This document shows, in pieces, positions 28,088 through 37,711 of a DNA stretch of 64,000 nucleotides (its first letter is position 1; the number at the start of each line of letters is the position of its first letter). Under the pieces are notes generated by a model that was not told where the DNA came from, did no database searches, and worked only from the letters and a program-made list of their open reading frames with translations. The position numbers and the translations under genes are program-made. Source of the stretch: Cyanidium caldarium (taxonomy: Eukaryota > Rhodophyta > Bangiophyceae > Cyanidiales > Cyanidiaceae). The stretch covers positions 434,001 through 498,000 of the forward strand of contig JANCYW010000002.1 in NCBI GenBank assembly GCA_026184775.1. The letters are read 5' to 3'.

Positions 28088-28479
28088 GGTATGCCAATCA
28101 CTTGCTCCCTATCGAATCGACTTGGCGCCGGCGATGTGCCGCTGGCGCCAGGTGAATGAGAGGCGGGCGTAAGTGTAGTTCGGCTTCAAGAGCCACCGAC
28201 GCGCGACGAATGTTGTCGGCCAGCGATTCCGGGGCACGCCAGCGCGCGCCGTCGAGAACGTGGATATCGTGTGACTGGACGTATAAAAAGGTCTGGCAGG
28301 AAAAGCGGGTCGCTCAGATAGTCAACGAGGACACTCTAACGAGTAGAAAGGCCGATATAACGCTCATCAGCGTCGACCGATGACCAGAGCCGTTTCGATC
28401 AGAGAAAAACTTTTAGATAGACGCAGGGGAGCCGTTCCCGATAGGGCGCCCGCGCTCGCCGCAACCGCCCCAGTGCCCT
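28088..28479. promoter_or_regulatory. Intergenic region with an isolated TATA-box-like sequence
   Basis: TATAAAAAGG at 28282-28291 on the plus strand, with no plus-strand protein gene immediately downstream. Both flanking genes are on the minus strand. It could belong to an unrecognised non-coding transcript, or be chance. No snRNA signature was found in the following 190 bases. Confidence 0.3.
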
Positions 28480-29217
28480 TTAGGAGGATTTCACGTGCGC
28501 ATTTTTCGCCGTATCATTGCCGTCCGAGACTTCTAGTGCCTCCGGTGGCGCGCTCTCGTATTCGGGCTTGTCCTCTTTCGGGGCGTGTCTCTGCTTTGCC
28601 CGATGCCGCTGCCGAATCCACCAAATCAGCAGCGCCAACGCCTCCACGCCGATAACCACAGCACTGAGGCCACATGCCGCCCAGGCGGCCGCCAGTACCA
28701 CGGTGATATACGCGTGGTTATGCAGCACTTGGTGCGTCATGGTGGCATTCGGGTTGTACGCTGCCAGCACCGCCCCGGCCGCGGCCCACCACGCAAACAG
28801 CACCAGGTGCAGCAGCAGCGACGCCCGCCCGGTGGCCCATTTGGGAGAGCGACGCTTCCGGCCCACTGGCCAAATGGGAAAGCCGTAACCGACCCGCCCC
28901 GCCGAACCCGCAAACGCCACTACGAGCAGCAGAATGCCCAGCGCACAGGTCGCCACGAAGAACCCCGCACTGCCCGCCACCAATTCATATATACAAACAG
29001 CCTCGTTACCGGAGCTCTGCAGCGTCTGCTGCAGACGGCCTGGACCTGCGCCACCGCTGCCGCTGGACACGCCGACCGCAGCGCCGTACACGCAAAAGCC
29101 GGTGCGGTAGTTGTAGATGTAGTAGCTGGCGTTGGCGATAAAGCTGAACACCAGTCCTGCCAGTGCCGCACTGAGCAGAAAGGCCGTCAAGTGTAAAGCG
29201 GCTATCAAGGACGACAT
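28480..29217 (-). CDS. Four-span membrane protein of unknown function
   Basis: Not assigned to a family. The start at 29217 gives 245 aa with four clear hydrophobic helices (LIAALHLTAFLLSAALAGLV; VAGSAGFFVATCALGILLLV; LLLHLVLFAWWAAAGAVLAA; ITVVLAAAWAACGLSAVVIG), a first loop with three cysteines and one lumenal or extracellular N-x-S/T type site, and a long charged cytosolic-type tail (RQRHRAKQRHAPKEDKPEYE). This topology resembles tetraspan MARVEL/CASP-like proteins, which is only an analogy. The frame stays open to 29334. It is divergent from the FGGY kinase gene with about 218 bp between starts. Confidence 0.65.
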   Translation of the reverse strand: MSSLIAALHLTAFLLSAALAGLVFSFIANASYYIYNYRTGFCVYGAAVGVSSGSGGAGPGRLQQTLQSSGNEAVCIYELVAGSAGFFVATCALGILLLVVAFAGSAGRVGYGFPIWPVGRKRRSPKWATGRASLLLHLVLFAWWAAAGAVLAAYNPNATMTHQVLHNHAYITVVLAAAWAACGLSAVVIGVEALALLIWWIRQRHRAKQRHAPKEDKPEYESAPPEALEVSDGNDTAKNAHVKSS

Positions 29218-29435
29218 GAAAGGGACGAAAAGAGGGGGTAGCGCCCTTGTCGTCGTTGAAGCCAAAACCGTCCTGGAGCAGAAACGCGCACGAGTTCCAT
29301 TTTGCGCTGACGCTCGGAGCGCTGAAAGAGACACGCGCTGGTGCGTCGGTGGGTGGAGGTTACGCCAGCATCGTGGAGGGCACGACGAGGAAGGGAAATG
29401 GCAATGAAAAGTTCACTGACTATTCCAGAGTGGTC
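29218..29435. promoter_or_regulatory. Shared divergent promoter, four-span protein and FGGY kinase genes
   Basis: Head-to-head translation starts separated by about 218 bp. Both open frames can be extended into this spacer, so the true starts need transcript data. No motif singled out. Confidence 0.45.
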
Positions 29436-31466
29436 ATGTCACTGCCGGTCGTCTATTTGAGCATCGACGTGGGCACTTCATCGGCGCGGGCGGCGGTCAT
29501 CGACGCGAGAGGCGTTTGTTACGCCCGTTCGGAGTCGCCATTTCCCACTCGACACCAGCGGCCGGGGTTTTACGAACAGTCCAGCGTGCTCATTTTGCAA
29601 GCAGTGGGGGAGGCGGTGCGGAGTTGCCTAGCCGAAGCGGCTGCCCGCTGTGTAACGCTAGCAGAAGACGAGCCGAATTCACTCCCACCAGGCTCTCTTG
29701 CGGAGGTCGTTATCGGTGGCATGGGCGTGGATGCGACGTGCTCCCTGGTGGTATCGAGTCCGGCGCAAGTAGAGTTCTTCACGAATTGTAGCTCCGTGGA
29801 GCCCTCTTCTCCTCTGCTGGCGTCGGTGCCCGGCGGCGTCGATGTACGCGACTGCCCGCAGGCACCCGACCCGCAGCAGCCGTCGGTCGTCTGGGATGTG
29901 GTGCTGTGGATGGATCACCGCGCCGAAGCAGAGGTGGAGGAGATTAACGCCGACTCGTCACCAATCACTGCCGCCATCCTCCGGTTCTACGGCGGTCGCA
30001 TGTCCGCCGAGAACGAACCGCCCAAACTGGTATGGTTGGCGCGCCATCGGCCTGAGGTGTTGCAGCAGGCGGGCGCGGTGATGGATTTGTCGGACTTTGT
30101 CGTGTTTGCGCTGACCGGCAATCGAGATGCGCGCGGACTGTGTCCCATCGCGGCCAAGTGGGCGTACCGCACCGACGAGATGCGCTGGGACCGCGCATTC
30201 TACGAGCGCTGGGGACTGGCGTCGTTGCTGGAACGCGGAGCCATGGGTCGCGACGCCATTCTTCCCGGCAAACCGGTGCCGTGCGGTGTGCGCGCTGGCG
30301 GACTCACGGCTTTCGGGGCGGCACTGCTGGGAGCGGGTGCAGATTCCGCGATAAGAGATGACCAGAGAGCGCCAACGATGCGGGAGACGGGTGGGCAGTC
30401 CGGGCGGTGCCACCGAATTTACCTCTCGCCGGGGAGACGGGCATTCTGCTGGGACGTGTCGTCCACGGTGGTCGCATCGGGCATGGTGGATGCGCACGCC
30501 GGCGCGCTGGGTGCGTTGAGTTTGCCAGTACCGGACCGGACGTCCATCGCCTCCACGGCGGCGGCTGCACAGTCCAACGGCAATCGCCAGGCAGCACAAA
30601 CTGCGGCCGCCGACCGCCTCAACGATGCCACCTCCTATTCGTACGCGCAACGCATCGCGGTCATCTGCGGCACCTCCACCTGCCACATGGTGTCGTCGCC
30701 GCATCCGGTGTATGTGCCTGGCACCTGGGGACCGCACCGCTCGGCGCTGCTTCCGGACATGTGGCTCACCGAGGGCGGTCAGAGCGTGACCGGCCACCTG
30801 TTGGACAGCTTGCTAGAGGCGCACGCGCCGGCGGTCAATCTGGCGCACCTATCCCTTGACGCGCTGCATCAGCGCATGGCGGCGCTGGCACCCGCCTGTC
30901 ATGCGGCCACCGCCCGCATGCACGTGTATCCCGACTTTCACGGCAATCGCGCACCGTTGGCGGACGCTCGCATGACCGGCGCCGTGGTCGGACTGCAGAT
31001 GGACACGCTGCACACCGAGCGTGGGCTGGCCACGCTGTATCTGGCTGCCGTGCAGGCGCTGGTGTATGGCACCCGTCAGATTATCGAGGCGATGAATTCC
31101 GCCGGGCACGACATCCGCATCGTCATGTTGTGCGGTGGCATGCTGAAGAATCGGCTGCTTGTGGAGACCATGGCCGACGGCTGTGAGTTGCCGGTGGTGC
31201 ATGCGGATCCGCGCGAGGACATGATGCTGCTGGGCGATGCTGTGTGTGCGCACGCGGCCCACGCCCACCAGGGCGATTTACTGGCGGCCATCATCGCCAT
31301 GCAAGGCGATGGCGGTGCGCGCGCCGTGTACCGACTGGATCCGAGGCCGGAGCGCGTGCCGTTCCACCGCGCTAAGTACCGCGTCTTCCTGCGCATGCAG
31401 CAGGACCAGATCGCCTATCGTCGGGAGATGCAGGCAGTGAGCGGGGAGGAAACGACGGGGGCTTGA
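29436..31466 (+). CDS. FGGY-family carbohydrate kinase, D-ribulokinase (FGGY/YDR109C)-like
   Basis: ATP-dependent kinase of the ribulokinase/xylulokinase/glycerol kinase superfamily, 676 aa. Seen: phosphate-1 loop LSIDVGTSSARAAVID, GGMGVDATCSLV, substrate-site WMDHRAEAEVEEIN, FYGGRMSAENEPPKLVWLAR, SDFVVFALTG, VASGMVDAHAG, AVICGTSTCHMV, GPHRSALLPDMWLTEGGQS, YPDFHGNRAPLADARMTG and adenosine motif IVMLCGGMLKNRLLVETM. These match the FGGY/YDR109C group that phosphorylates D-ribulose (metabolite repair of pentuloses) better than xylulokinase. A roughly 60-residue low-complexity insert sits before the VASGMVDAH motif, and a second lies before AVICGTSTC. The frame extends upstream to 29247. Confidence 0.88.
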   Translation: MSLPVVYLSIDVGTSSARAAVIDARGVCYARSESPFPTRHQRPGFYEQSSVLILQAVGEAVRSCLAEAAARCVTLAEDEPNSLPPGSLAEVVIGGMGVDATCSLVVSSPAQVEFFTNCSSVEPSSPLLASVPGGVDVRDCPQAPDPQQPSVVWDVVLWMDHRAEAEVEEINADSSPITAAILRFYGGRMSAENEPPKLVWLARHRPEVLQQAGAVMDLSDFVVFALTGNRDARGLCPIAAKWAYRTDEMRWDRAFYERWGLASLLERGAMGRDAILPGKPVPCGVRAGGLTAFGAALLGAGADSAIRDDQRAPTMRETGGQSGRCHRIYLSPGRRAFCWDVSSTVVASGMVDAHAGALGALSLPVPDRTSIASTAAAAQSNGNRQAAQTAAADRLNDATSYSYAQRIAVICGTSTCHMVSSPHPVYVPGTWGPHRSALLPDMWLTEGGQSVTGHLLDSLLEAHAPAVNLAHLSLDALHQRMAALAPACHAATARMHVYPDFHGNRAPLADARMTGAVVGLQMDTLHTERGLATLYLAAVQALVYGTRQIIEAMNSAGHDIRIVMLCGGMLKNRLLVETMADGCELPVVHADPREDMMLLGDAVCAHAAHAHQGDLLAAIIAMQGDGGARAVYRLDPRPERVPFHRAKYRVFLRMQQDQIAYRREMQAVSGEETTGA

Positions 31467-31528
31467 GCGGGCATTGGTCGCTGCCCGCCGGACGCTTTGC
31501 GTATAGCCTCAGTGTTTACCCTCCTATC

Positions 31529-32149
31529 CTAGTGCTTCTCTTCCGTCTCCACAAACTTGACGTACGCATCCTGATCCATCAACTCCTCCACTTCTTTCGG
31601 GTCGCTGAGGCGCAACCGCATCATCCAGCCGTCGCCGTGTGGGTCCTTGTTCACTCGGCTCGGGTCGTCGGCCAGTTCGGCGTTCACCTCCACCACTTCA
31701 CCGCCGGCCGGCGTGTACACATCGCTGGCCGCTTTGACCGACTCGACGGCGCCGAATGTGGCTTTCTTGTCCAGCCGCGTGCCCACCTCCGGCAAGTCCA
31801 CAAACACGATGTCACCCAGTTGGGCGGCCGCATGTGCGGTGATGCCCACGGTTCCGACATCGCCTTCGACTTTGATCCATTCGTGCGACTTTTGGTACTT
31901 GCGGTCGCTCGGCACGGTGGCCGTCTCGGCGGCCGCCGACGACGAGAGCCAGCGGCGCGCCCGCCACGAGAGGGCGCTGGGGGCAGCGGCGCCGCGCACC
32001 GGGCTCCCGTGGGTCAGCAGCGGGTTCGCTCGAGGCAGTGCGGATCGGATGGCACAGTTAGAGGTGGTGGCGGTGGTGCGCGCGGCGGTGCGGTTTGCCA
32101 ACTGCATCAACCGCCGCACCGCGTTGGCCGATAGGGATGAATTCAACAT
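31529..32149 (-). CDS. GCVH: Glycine cleavage system H protein, mitochondrial precursor
   Basis: Lipoyl carrier of the glycine decarboxylase complex, shuttling the aminomethyl group during photorespiratory glycine oxidation in mitochondria. The mature domain (about residues 80-206) contains KYQKSHEWIKVEGDVGTVGI, LGDIVFVDLPEVGT and the lipoylation motif AVESVKAASDVYTPAGGEV, with the modified lysine at residue 139. It ends near DAYVKFVETEEKH. The N-terminal 75 residues are rich in Arg, Ala, Ser and Thr with almost no acids (NRTAARTTATTS, SWRARRWLSSSAAAE), a textbook mitochondrial presequence. The 206 aa length is as expected with the presequence. Confidence 0.97.
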   Translation of the reverse strand: MLNSSLSANAVRRLMQLANRTAARTTATTSNCAIRSALPRANPLLTHGSPVRGAAAPSALSWRARRWLSSSAAAETATVPSDRKYQKSHEWIKVEGDVGTVGITAHAAAQLGDIVFVDLPEVGTRLDKKATFGAVESVKAASDVYTPAGGEVVEVNAELADDPSRVNKDPHGDGWMMRLRLSDPKEVEELMDQDAYVKFVETEEKH

Positions 32150-32825
32150 GGTAGAGAAGGTGGTGAGGAAACGGGCACACTCGAGAGCGCCAGTACCTCG
32201 CAGCTACTGCCGATACGTCGATCAGTCCGATGCAGGTCGTGGCCAGCGATCAGACTACCTGCACCGGCTTGTTCCTCGTTGCCGGCGAGCGGATCCGCTG
32301 GAAAGCGCGCCGAGGGTCACGCTTTGCCCTTCGTGAGTCGGGGCTGCTCTCGGGCAGACGGCACCGGAAATCAGGCAGACGCGCTCTGTACCGAATGAGG
32401 TGGGGTGAAATGCAGGCGCTCGATGGCAGGGATGTGTGGGTGGTGGACAGGGCAGGCGCGCCGGGTCGTATACGCCCCCCGAGGAAACGGATGCAGAACG
32501 GGCCACCGAGCGATCCTTGGGGCGCTCACCGTGCGGCACCGACGCGACCCGATGACCAATATTGACGCGAAATGACTCATTATGTATAACACGAAGGCTC
32601 CCAAAGACCGCTCGCTTCCGAGTTCGTTCTCCCGCCGATGGAAAGCGCACCCGCGAACCGCAACGCCATCGGGCGACGATATTCCCACACGCATACGCGC
32701 CCACAAGAACACACGCGTACATCCACTCTCACGCCGTCCAGCGCACCTGCCCTGCATCGTCCCTTCCGCCAACATCGTACAAAAGCGTTTAGCTGATCGC
32801 ACCCCGACGCATAGCGCCACCTCCC
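32150..32825. promoter_or_regulatory. GcvH upstream region with a perfect bZIP/Gcn4-type palindrome
   Basis: About 675 bp between two minus-strand genes. ATGACTCAT at 32572-32580 is the exact 9-bp Gcn4/AP-1 type palindrome, next to an AT-rich TATGTATAAC and a CCAAT at 32556-32560. It lies about 420 bp upstream of the GcvH start. No gene seen in the spacer. Confidence 0.35.
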
Positions 32826-35174
32826 TCAGGACACCCGTCCAAAGGCGGTAGCGGTGATGTACAAGCCGTCCCGCCAGTCGTCGCGAATCTTATGAAGCGG
32901 CCCGTGGCTGGTGCGGGTGCATCGCTGCTCCTCGCCGACGGTGTGGCCGCGGCTCATCACATACGCCGACATGTCCGCTCCGCACGCCATCGAGGTGACC
33001 ATGTAGCCCTCGTCCCAGCGTGCGTGGATGCTCTCGCTCGGATACCCGAAATCCAACTCCACCACCTGCTCCTTGTACGACGAGCCGCGGCTCATCACCA
33101 CCAGCCACTGCTCGGCCGACGGCGGGCCCTGCACGCACAGACTGGTGATGGCGTAGCCGCTGGCCCACTTGTCCGCGCACCATTTGGAGGGAAACGTCGA
33201 GCTCACAATGTAGCTCTGCTGTTTGTAGCGCCGGCTGCGGTGCATGGTCGACGCCACGACGCCCCAGCTGCTCTGATTCGCCGAACAAGCGGTGATGTAG
33301 AAACCCTCGTCCCACTTGTTGCGAATCCAGTCGCGCGGCACTTCGTGGCCCGGACAGTAGTGCATCGCCTGCTCCATCAGCGTCGGATCCTTGGCGTTCA
33401 GCACACCCGTCCACATGCCACCGTCAAAACACAACAGGCCGATGCGCATGCCTTGCGCCCACTTCTTCTCCACTTCGCGCACCAGATTCTTGTATGAGGT
33501 GTGGCTGGTGTACACCTGGCTCACCGGCGCGCTCGAGGCGGAGGTGTTGGCCGACGTGCTCACGATCATCCACTGGTGCGTCTTGAACTGCTTGAAGGGG
33601 ATGATTTCGAAGCGACCGTCGCGCGGCGGTGCACCGTGCGTGGCCACGGTGAGCGCATCCTCGGGCAGGGCGCCGCCGAGCGGGCTCTTGCGGTTGGCCG
33701 GATAGAGGATCTTGGGCGGGCGCTGATCGAGCGCGGTCGGTACCGACTCATCCGCCGCGCCCGGGCGCAAGCGCTTGTTGGCCGGTGCGTGCGCATCGCC
33801 GACGCCCTTGCGCTTGCCAGTGGTGGCGCTGATGCTCGCGCTGTTGACGTCGACGGCGTCGTCCACGGTGCGTGTGACCGTCAAGCTGGAAGCCGGCGGT
33901 ATGCGCTCGGACTCGTCGCTGCCCTCCACGCCCGCCGCCAGGCGCGTGATCTCCTGTTGCTGGCGGTATGGCGGCACCAGCGGCACGCCTTCGGCCGCCA
34001 GGCGCAGATGCGTGTGCACCCACGAGATGCCCTGCTTGTGATCGAGCACGCGCGCCATGTACTCGTAATCCGGCTGCTCGGCGTAACTGAGCTGGCGCAC
34101 GTACGCCAGAAAGTAGCGCAGCTCGTCGGGCACCGCACGGCAAATGTCGCTCACCAGCAGGCGCCCCTTGCACTCGCACACTTGCATGTTCTTGTCATCG
34201 CCCATAAACCCTTGCCACGGCAGCTGACCGCGTAACAAATAAATCAGCATGTAGCCGAGCGACTCCAGGTCGTCGCGGCGCGTCAGGAAACGCCCCAGGT
34301 GCGCGTTCAGCGAGGCGTAGCGCACGGTGCCGCTGAAATGGTCGATGCGCTGGCCGTACGGAATGTGTCGGCCGGTCTCGTCGTCCTCGCGCCAACGCGA
34401 CGCCAAGCCCATGTCGATCATGTACAGCGGCACGTTCAGATCGATGCGCTGTGGCGTTGACGAAGCAGAAGGCGACGGAGATGGGCGCGTGGGCGGCGCT
34501 GGCTGCAGCTCCTGACCCACGAGCGCCCCGTCGAGGTAGTCGCCGCCGGCCATCGGTGCTGCCTCGCCCACGGCCATAGGCGCCAGTGGCGACTCCACCA
34601 CAACCACCTCGTCGTTGCCGGTCGCCGCCGCCATCGCCGAACTGTGCGTGACGCTGCTGGTCGATTTGGCCGGCCGGTGCTCCAACAGGAAATTCTCCGG
34701 TTTGACGTCGCCGTGGATGTATCCGTGATCGTGCAGGCGCTTCAGCAGCGCCAAACACTTGAGCCCGATGAGCGACACCTGCGGCCAGGTGAACCGCCGC
34801 GTCGGCCGTGACTCGAGCGCTCGCTGGAGCGTCAGGCCCAGCAGCTGCATCACGCACACGTAATAGCGGCCGACGTGCCCGGTGTAATACACCGCCGGAC
34901 AGCCCTGCCGCTGCATGCGCATCAGAACCTCCCACTCGCGGTAAGCGATAGTGCGCGAGCGGTGCTCCAGCTTGATCGCCACCGGTTCATCGGTCAGCGC
35001 GTTGCGTCCGCGGTACACCTCGCCAAAGTGTCCCGAGCCCAGAAAACCGTGCTTATCGACCACAAACCCGCGCCCGCCCGTGGACGGCGCAGACTGCCCC
35101 ACCACCGCCGGCACTACCACCTTGGCCTCGGTGCTGGCCGCCCCATCGGCCGGAGCTGGCATGACCGAGGCCAA
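32826..35174 (-). CDS. MUT9-like protein kinase (casein kinase 1 family) with C-terminal repeat domain
   Basis: CK1-family kinase of the plant/algal MUT9-like (MLK/photoregulatory) group, whose members phosphorylate histone H3 and light-signalling proteins. The kinase domain (about residues 40-380) shows LGSGHFGEVYRGR, VAIKLEHRSR, IHGDVKPENFLLEHR, DMGLASRWRED (DMG in place of DFG, usual for this group), GTVRYASLNAHLGRFLTRRD and LRGQLPWQGFMGDD. An insert of about 65 residues, partly Ser/Pro-rich, interrupts the lobe after FLLEHR. The C-terminal 250 residues hold repeated segments with W-x-x-G-Y/F-x-I/V-T-x (KWDEGFYITACSA, KWASGYAITSLCV, RWDEGYMVTSMAC), the domain characteristic of MLKs. A nuclear role is inferred. 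Confidence 0.9.
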   Translation of the reverse strand: MASVMPAPADGAASTEAKVVVPAVVGQSAPSTGGRGFVVDKHGFLGSGHFGEVYRGRNALTDEPVAIKLEHRSRTIAYREWEVLMRMQRQGCPAVYYTGHVGRYYVCVMQLLGLTLQRALESRPTRRFTWPQVSLIGLKCLALLKRLHDHGYIHGDVKPENFLLEHRPAKSTSSVTHSSAMAAATGNDEVVVVESPLAPMAVGEAAPMAGGDYLDGALVGQELQPAPPTRPSPSPSASSTPQRIDLNVPLYMIDMGLASRWREDDETGRHIPYGQRIDHFSGTVRYASLNAHLGRFLTRRDDLESLGYMLIYLLRGQLPWQGFMGDDKNMQVCECKGRLLVSDICRAVPDELRYFLAYVRQLSYAEQPDYEYMARVLDHKQGISWVHTHLRLAAEGVPLVPPYRQQQEITRLAAGVEGSDESERIPPASSLTVTRTVDDAVDVNSASISATTGKRKGVGDAHAPANKRLRPGAADESVPTALDQRPPKILYPANRKSPLGGALPEDALTVATHGAPPRDGRFEIIPFKQFKTHQWMIVSTSANTSASSAPVSQVYTSHTSYKNLVREVEKKWAQGMRIGLLCFDGGMWTGVLNAKDPTLMEQAMHYCPGHEVPRDWIRNKWDEGFYITACSANQSSWGVVASTMHRSRRYKQQSYIVSSTFPSKWCADKWASGYAITSLCVQGPPSAEQWLVVMSRGSSYKEQVVELDFGYPSESIHARWDEGYMVTSMACGADMSAYVMSRGHTVGEEQRCTRTSHGPLHKIRDDWRDGLYITATAFGRVS

Positions 35175-35734
35175 CGTTCACGCCACGCGACCGCTGCAGA
35201 CGCTTGCTCGGTCGTGACCGATGGATGCAGACGCGCGCCCCCTAACCGCCGGCGACCCGCTTCAAGTGTACACACACAAGCACACACACACACACACACC
35301 AGTTTGTGCACCGCAGGCCACCGTGTCCGTTCCAACTTCGCGCCGACAGCACCAAACCGCCCCCCTCCCGACACAGTGACCAGCGGGGCGCTTGCGCGAC
35401 ACTCTTGTTCGCAGGCGTCCCCCGACCGACCGAACGCGTTGGCGGCGCTCCCGAGAAGTGGCCAGATCAGCGATCCGGTGCGTTACACGGACAGCGGCGG
35501 GTGCCTATCGATGTCACGAACGAGAAGGCATGGTGGTTGTTACGGAGGCCGACAATCGGGGAGAGGCACTCGTTCTGGGGGACGGGGTGCAGGTGCGGCG
35601 ATGAATTGAGAGAAGCGGAGAGATGGTGCGGGAGTTTAGAGTCAACAGAACCAACGATGCGGCCGTATTTTTCGATGCTCGCTCTCGGAAACCGCATCCT
35701 CGATGCTCTCCTCCACAGCCTACCCATCCATCCC
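35175..35734. other. Intergenic region with CA microsatellite, upstream of the MUT9-like kinase
   Basis: 560 bp between two minus-strand genes. Apart from the CA repeat at 35269-35300 no element was recognised. Plus-strand frames are low complexity. Confidence 0.4.
35269..35300. repeat. CA dinucleotide microsatellite
   Basis: About 32 bp of CA units with one AAG interruption. Confidence 0.9.
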
Positions 35735-37711
35735 TCACCCTTGTGCCATCCCATGATGGAGCGGCTCCAGAGTCATCTCATCCAGCGCTCGCTCCAGCAA
35801 CGCGCTGAGCAACACCGAGCCGTCGGTGCTGCCGGATACGGCACGCTCACGCAGTGCGATGTGATACAGTTCCGCGGCTCGCTGCAAGTCGCCGGCGAGA
35901 TGCGCCACATATCCCAGGGCGGCCACGGCGTCCGCGCGCCCCGCCGTGACGCTGGCTGCATACGGCTCGCTGCCGCTGGTGCGCCCGCCGATCGCCAGTG
36001 ACTCTTCGAGGGCGCGGCGAGCGTCGTTCAACAATCCCACGCGGCAGTAGGCGTGGCCCAGATTCACCAACACGGTCGCCAGCACGTCATATGCCAGGCC
36101 GGTCCTCTCACTGGCCTGCGCTTGGCACAGCGACAGGCACGCGGCACTGTCCAACTGGGGGCTATCCACCGCCGGCGCCTGCGGCAGCGATGGCGCTGTC
36201 GACCGGTGCGCCCGTCCAACACTTTCCAGACGCTGCGCGGTTCTCTTCCCGGCGTCCGTCGCTGACGACACCGCATCTACACATTGGTGCAACACGCGGA
36301 CGGCGCGCTCGAAATAGTGTACCGCATCGGCATACTCGCCGGCGCGGTATCGCGCCACCCCGATTTCGTTACACGGCCGCGCCACCTCCGTGCAGCCCGA
36401 TGGGAGCCGCAGCGGCTGCGCTGCCGGCGGCACCGGGATGCGCGCCATGGCCCGCTCAAAACATCGGTGCGCCAAAGCGCTGTGGTTCTGGCGGGCAAAT
36501 TCCACTCCCACATAGAGCAACGGCGTCGACTCGGACGGTGCCAGCCGCATGGCGGTGCGGTACGCCGCCATGGCCTGGTCGCTCTCGTCTGCCACCGCAA
36601 ACGCATGCCCGTACGCTACCCACACGTACGCCAGCGTCGGGTCCAACATGGTGGCCTTTTGGAATAACGGTCGGCAAGCTTCGTACTGCCCGTTGGCGTA
36701 GTAGTAGAGCGCCACCGCGTACCAGGACTGGGCGCGGCGCGGATAGGCGTCTACCAGGCGATGAGCATAACGGAACAGCGCCGGTGTGTCTCCGCGCTGC
36801 GCCAGTAGCATCAGGTACAGCGGCGCGATGAGCTCCAGATCGAGCGCGTCCCGATGCTGTACCAGGTACTCGCAGACGCCTAGCGCCTCGGAATTGAGAC
36901 CGGCGGTGGCCAGCTGTCGCGCTGTTACGGCCAGCACCGAGGTGGACGTGCCTTCGAAGGCCTCGCGCCGCTCCCCTCCGATCTGGGCGCGCTGAATGGT
37001 GCGCAACATCTTCGCTGACGGCAAGCGGTCGCCGGTGTAGCGCAAGCCCAAGCACGCGCGATAGTACGCATCCAGCCGGTCGTCCGGCGGTATCCACCGT
37101 TCGTTCGGTTCTCGCGCCACGACCGCCTCGGCGATGCCGGACCAATCGCCGACATGCTCGGCGACGTCCACATTCCCCAAACAGAGTCGTTCGACCGCCT
37201 CTACACATAGCGGATCAAACCGCAGCGCCTGCAGGTAGCATTCGCGAGCGCGATGGGCATTCTCCTGCGCTTCGTGCGCCTTGCCAGCCACCAACAGCAG
37301 ACTCGCCACCGGCAGTGCCAAACCAGAAGAGGCGTCCGCTGCAACGCACTGGCGGTTCTCTTCGTCCTCCGCCCGCAGGTTATCTGCCAGCAGCGACACT
37401 TCGTCATATTCTCCCAGCTGATAATAGCACTCCGCCAACAACAACCGCATCTCGGCCGCCAGCATCGCATCCTTGACCCGAGCGTGATCGCCCAGCAGCG
37501 CCACCGCCCGGCGCGGCTCTTGACGCAAAAAGTGACACCGCGCCAGCACCAGAAACGCCTCGGCACAGGCAGCATCGCGTGCCCGCGCGCGGTCCGCAAA
37601 GAACGCCGCGTTGCGCGCCTGCCCTATGGAGAGGTACACGCGCGCGCGCTCCAGATCGCGGGACGCCAGCACTGACGCTTCCGACGGATGGATTGAAACA
37701 GTCGGCTGCAT
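35735..37711 (-). CDS. CDC16: Anaphase-promoting complex subunit 6 (CDC16), TPR protein
   Basis: TPR scaffold subunit of the APC/C ubiquitin ligase that drives mitotic exit. At least seven TPRs are visible. The centre matches CDC16 strongly: RYAHRLVDAYPRRAQSWYAV, YYYANGQYEACRPLFQKATM, YVWVAYGHAFAVADESDQAM, AYRTAMRLAPSESTPLLYVG, CNEIGVARYRAGEYADAVHY, VLVNLGHAYCRVGLLNDARR. The start is placed at Met 37711 (MQPTVSIHPS), 658 aa. Twelve codons further upstream the frame continues as a valine run encoded by a CAC/GTG trinucleotide repeat, which is more likely 5' leader. It is divergent from the clathrin heavy chain gene. Confidence 0.92.
   Translation of the reverse strand: MQPTVSIHPSEASVLASRDLERARVYLSIGQARNAAFFADRARARDAACAEAFLVLARCHFLRQEPRRAVALLGDHARVKDAMLAAEMRLLLAECYYQLGEYDEVSLLADNLRAEDEENRQCVAADASSGLALPVASLLLVAGKAHEAQENAHRARECYLQALRFDPLCVEAVERLCLGNVDVAEHVGDWSGIAEAVVAREPNERWIPPDDRLDAYYRACLGLRYTGDRLPSAKMLRTIQRAQIGGERREAFEGTSTSVLAVTARQLATAGLNSEALGVCEYLVQHRDALDLELIAPLYLMLLAQRGDTPALFRYAHRLVDAYPRRAQSWYAVALYYYANGQYEACRPLFQKATMLDPTLAYVWVAYGHAFAVADESDQAMAAYRTAMRLAPSESTPLLYVGVEFARQNHSALAHRCFERAMARIPVPPAAQPLRLPSGCTEVARPCNEIGVARYRAGEYADAVHYFERAVRVLHQCVDAVSSATDAGKRTAQRLESVGRAHRSTAPSLPQAPAVDSPQLDSAACLSLCQAQASERTGLAYDVLATVLVNLGHAYCRVGLLNDARRALEESLAIGGRTSGSEPYAASVTAGRADAVAALGYVAHLAGDLQRAAELYHIALRERAVSGSTDGSVLLSALLERALDEMTLEPLHHGMAQG

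Noticed and set aside
28378-28400. Possible C/D-box snoRNA at CGATGACC
   Set aside because: The C box is not a good match to RUGAUGA, and no D box lies at a suitable distance.
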